Assembly: GCA_000969725.1 (NCBI GenBank)
Contig: JXSR01S010431.1
Length of the DNA stretch: 21,207 nucleotides
DNA from: Ophiothrix spiculata
Taxonomy: Eukaryota; Echinodermata; Ophiuroidea; Amphilepidida; Ophiotrichidae
Direction: 5' to 3' (one strand)
Position 1 is the first letter of the stretch, and each line of letters begins with the position of its first letter. Below the pieces are notes generated by a model. It worked only from the letters and a program-made list of their open reading frames with translations, made no database searches and was not told where the DNA came from. This document shows, piece by piece, positions 19,181 to 21,207 of the stretch. A program made the translations under genes and the position numbers.

Positions 19181-19410
19181 GGAGCGTGGCCGAGCGGTTA
19201 GAGCATGGGTCTCGTAATACAGAGATTGTGGGTTCGAGCCCCGGGCCGGTCGGTTTTCGTCTCCTTGTTTCCTTGGGCAAGAAACTTTACTCTACTTGCT
19301 CCGTGGTCGGACAGTCACGTAAAGCTGTGGGTCCCCTGTACGAATAGACTCTACTCCTTCATGGGGTATGCATGTTATGCAAGTACTTGTATCATTGATT
19401 GATTGATTGA
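19181..19410 (+). mobile_element. tRNA-derived SINE 1
   Basis: The head has a pol III A box TGGCCGAGCGGTTAGAGC (19187-19204) and a B box GGTTCGAGCCCC (19231-19242) at normal tRNA spacing. After a GC-rich junction there is an unrelated body including CCTTGGGCAAGAAACTTTACTC, a phrase of a kind I recall from animal SINE central domains, and the element ends in a (TTGA)n tail (ATTGATTGATTGATTGA, 19394-19410). Simple-repeat tails are usual for SINEs. The parent tRNA is uncertain: a Leu/Ser-like 5' part, but CTCGTAA in the anticodon-loop position. It would rely on a LINE in trans. No target-site duplication was found. Confidence 0.8.
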
Positions 19411-20028
19411 TATGATGTGAACCAATATTTTCAATTTAATTTTGACCTGGTTTGGGAATTATTTCATCTCTCTAAAGTGTGTAGGCCTACCTGGTACCTC
19501 GTTCATGGCCTTTGGTGTTATTCATGAAGGGGGTGTCCTCCCATCTCTGAATATAGCAATTGGTCAGCATATGACTGACAAATACATTAAATATATCATG
19601 GGTATATCATTTCTACACATTGGAAGGGATACAGGAGACACATAATTCTTTTATATTGGCCATAATGTGAGCCACACTGCAGTCATTTTTTACAGATAAT
19701 CAGAGGAGAGAATTTCAAAGAACACAGGATGATACTGTCAACAAACCTTGCTCACGCAACACAAAGTAATAGGCAGTTGCTTAGCGTAATAGTAGTAATA
19801 GCATCTTAAGAGCTATAATTAGAACAACTGAAGCAATCCTTAACAAAATAAAGAGCACTACGCGTCAAATCATATCACCTACATTTATACTTCCGGTAGT
19901 CTTTTTTCAGTTATTTTCTCTGAAACGATCTTTATTAAGATGTATGAAACTAATGTTAAATGGTTTTGTATGCTATAATGTACTATCATGTACTGGATAT
20001 GTTTTGTTACTGCTTTTTTTTTTGTATA
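19411..20028. other. Spacer, nothing recognised
   Basis: Holds one GTAGGCCTAC palindrome (19481-19490) and a T run (about 20012-20022) just before the second SINE. The 67-codon frame at 19442-19645 has no motif. Confidence 0.35.
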
Positions 20029-20220
20029 GCACTGTGGCTCAGTGGTTAAAGCATTGGACTTAAAACCAAGAGGTTGTGGGTTCAAGCCCCGGCCCAGCCA
20101 TCGCACCCCCATAAACATACACACTATAGTGGAGTCTGGCCTAAACGCTAAAGAAATGGAGATGTGCACCATGGCCGTTAGCATACAAATTTTGGTTTTG
20201 ACTTTACCTTTACCCTTTTG
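20029..20220 (+). mobile_element. tRNA-Leu(UAA)-like SINE 2
   Basis: A box TGGCTCAGTGGTTAAAGC (20035-20052) and B box GGTTCAAGCCCC (20079-20090). Between them TTGGACTTAAAACCAA closely resembles the anticodon arm of tRNA-Leu(UAA), with CTTAAAA as the loop. The body after GGCCCAGCC has no similarity to SINE 1, so this is a separate family. The tail is not well defined; CTTTACCTTTACCCTTTT near 20201-20219 may be its degenerate end. Open frames across it on both strands (20042-20251 plus, 19885-20232 minus) are shadows. Confidence 0.75.
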
Positions 20221-20368
20221 GATCCAATGCAAGCCATGGGAGGCAGTCTAGGAGAGTAGAACTCATACATTTCTCTTCCAAACATTGTGATCCCAATTCA
20301 AGCTTATTAGGCCCCTTTTTCATGAGTTTTGGCCTAACTTATACACGAACCAATACACAAAACAAATG

Positions 20369-20539
20369 CAGGGATGTAAGTAGGCCTGAAGGAAAAAACC
20401 TGAAAAGCATGTGAATTATGGCTAAATAGCCCCGAAATGTGCTAAAAAGCCCCAATATGGGCTAAAAACAAATAAAAGTCAAGAAGTTTGGATCAAAAAA
20501 ATTCCTGAAATCTGTAAAAATCCTGAAAACATCCCTGTT
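20369..20539. mobile_element. Short hAT-like MITE
   Basis: CAGGGATGT at the left end and ACATCCCTG (ending 20537) at the right are exact inverted copies, and CAGGG is typical of hAT ends. AACAAATG (20361-20368) and TACAAATG (20540-20547) match at 7 of 8 bases if the right end includes two further T, so an 8-bp target-site duplication is likely but offset. The interior contains a 20-bp tandem repeat and no coding sequence. The left end overlaps a GTAGGCCTGA motif. Confidence 0.55.
20421..20468. repeat. 20-bp tandem repeat inside the MITE
   Basis: GCTAAATAGCCCCGAAATGT, then GCTAAAAAGCCCCAATATGG, then a partial GCTAAAAA: exactly 20 bp per unit. It lies within the hAT-like element at 20369-20539 and may be an internal expansion of it. 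Confidence 0.75.
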
Positions 20540-21207
20540 TACAAATGGTCTTAAAAAGAAAGGACTTCTAAACATAAACACCTAAATTTCTCCCAGTTTT
20601 TTGTTGTTTTTTTAGCAAAAATGCCTGGAAAAGACCACTGGCTCTTACTGCTAAGCGCTGCTGTATAAATCTGTCCATGGAAATGTAAGTTGGTTGAATA
20701 CTTTTCATCAAAGTAAAACATCTGGTTGGCATTCAAAAACCCAATGCCCTGTTTCCGATTTCTTACAAAAACCAGTCACACTTCTTTAACCACATTTCAT
20801 CCATCTCCATCAAAAAACGTGGATGAAATATTTCTGTACAAAGACCTGAAAGCAATATAATAAACCACTTTTGTCAATGTTCACACAATACTAATTACCA
20901 ACGGAAATATTGACTTACCATATACAAGGCCCTTTAGTTGTCTGAGGGTTTAAATTTCAAGTTCACTTTCATTTTCAAATCAGTTCCACCTGAACTTCAG
21001 ACCACACAACAAGCACAATGATACAATGAATAGTGGTGTAAATTAGTATTGGTTTCTGACATTGACATCATAAAAATTGAATATATTGCAACTTCTGCTG
21101 GAACTAGATCACAGTTGGTAAATAAATGGCTATTAGTATTACACATACAGATTTCATAATGAGTGATGGTATTAAATGCATTTTTTCTTAGAAGAATATT
21201 GTCACTA
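20540..21207. other. AT-rich spacer to window end
   Basis: No repeats or coding-like stretches were recognised. The 61-codon minus-strand frame at 20551-20736 has no motif or splice context. Confidence 0.35.

Noticed and set aside
19187..19242. Functional tRNA gene
   Set aside because: A and B boxes are good, but acceptor and anticodon stems do not pair properly and the head is fused to a SINE body; the same holds for 20035-20090.
18829..19402. Plus-strand open frames of 172 and 65 codons
   Set aside because: The end is the translated tRNA-like head of SINE 1 (VAERLEHGS...GSSPG); the rest has no motif, and the longer frame spans unrelated sequence.
19885..20251. Open frames on both strands over SINE 2
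   Set aside because: Both are translations of the tRNA-Leu-like head and body; shadows of the SINE.

Overview
Eukaryotic, AT-rich (about 64% A+T by eye), gene-poor DNA with no operons, rRNA or intact gene. The long AT-rich spacers, tRNA-derived SINEs, small inverted-repeat DNA transposons, microsatellites and repeated TAGGCCTA palindromes suggest a marine invertebrate genome. An echinoderm or similar deuterostome is my guess from memory of how common that palindrome is there; the sequence does not prove it. The window reads as intergenic or intronic sequence that has been colonised repeatedly by short mobile elements.

Layout. 1-1.5 kb: a foldback-like repeat (283-484) and a mixed direct/inverted repeat (955-1492). 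2.2-5.2 kb: two copies of a diverged dispersed repeat (2268-2430, 4484-4640), a 137-bp foldback element (3202-3338), a 46-bp nested palindrome between 10-bp direct repeats (3876-3941), and a three-unit tandem array with tRNA-like features on the minus strand (4892-5177). 7.1-7.7 kb: an inverted-repeat element (7162-7511) that ends just upstream of a possible plus-strand exon (7532-7675). 8.9-9.9 kb: the best-defined element, 1060 bp flanked by TA, with about 245-bp terminal inverted repeats and a stop-poor interior frame. 11-13.1 kb: weak coding-like fragments on the plus strand, possibly exons of one gene or a decayed gene. 15.0-15.5 kb: two tandem copies of a tRNA-like repeat. 16.2-16.9 kb: a TA-flanked MITE followed by a second member of the 7162-7511 family in the opposite orientation, with a perfect 8-bp target-site duplication. 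18.4-18.8 kb: a third element with the same kind of ends. 19.2 and 20.0 kb: two different tRNA-derived SINEs. 20.4-20.5 kb: a further hAT-like MITE.

No protein gene can be named. Most of the longer open frames are reading-frame shadows of repeats. The most interesting material is the set of MITE-like elements whose boundaries and target-site duplications can be read directly, the coding remnant inside the 1060-bp element, the nested palindrome, and the tandem tRNA-like array. All boundaries were set by eye with no alignment or database search.
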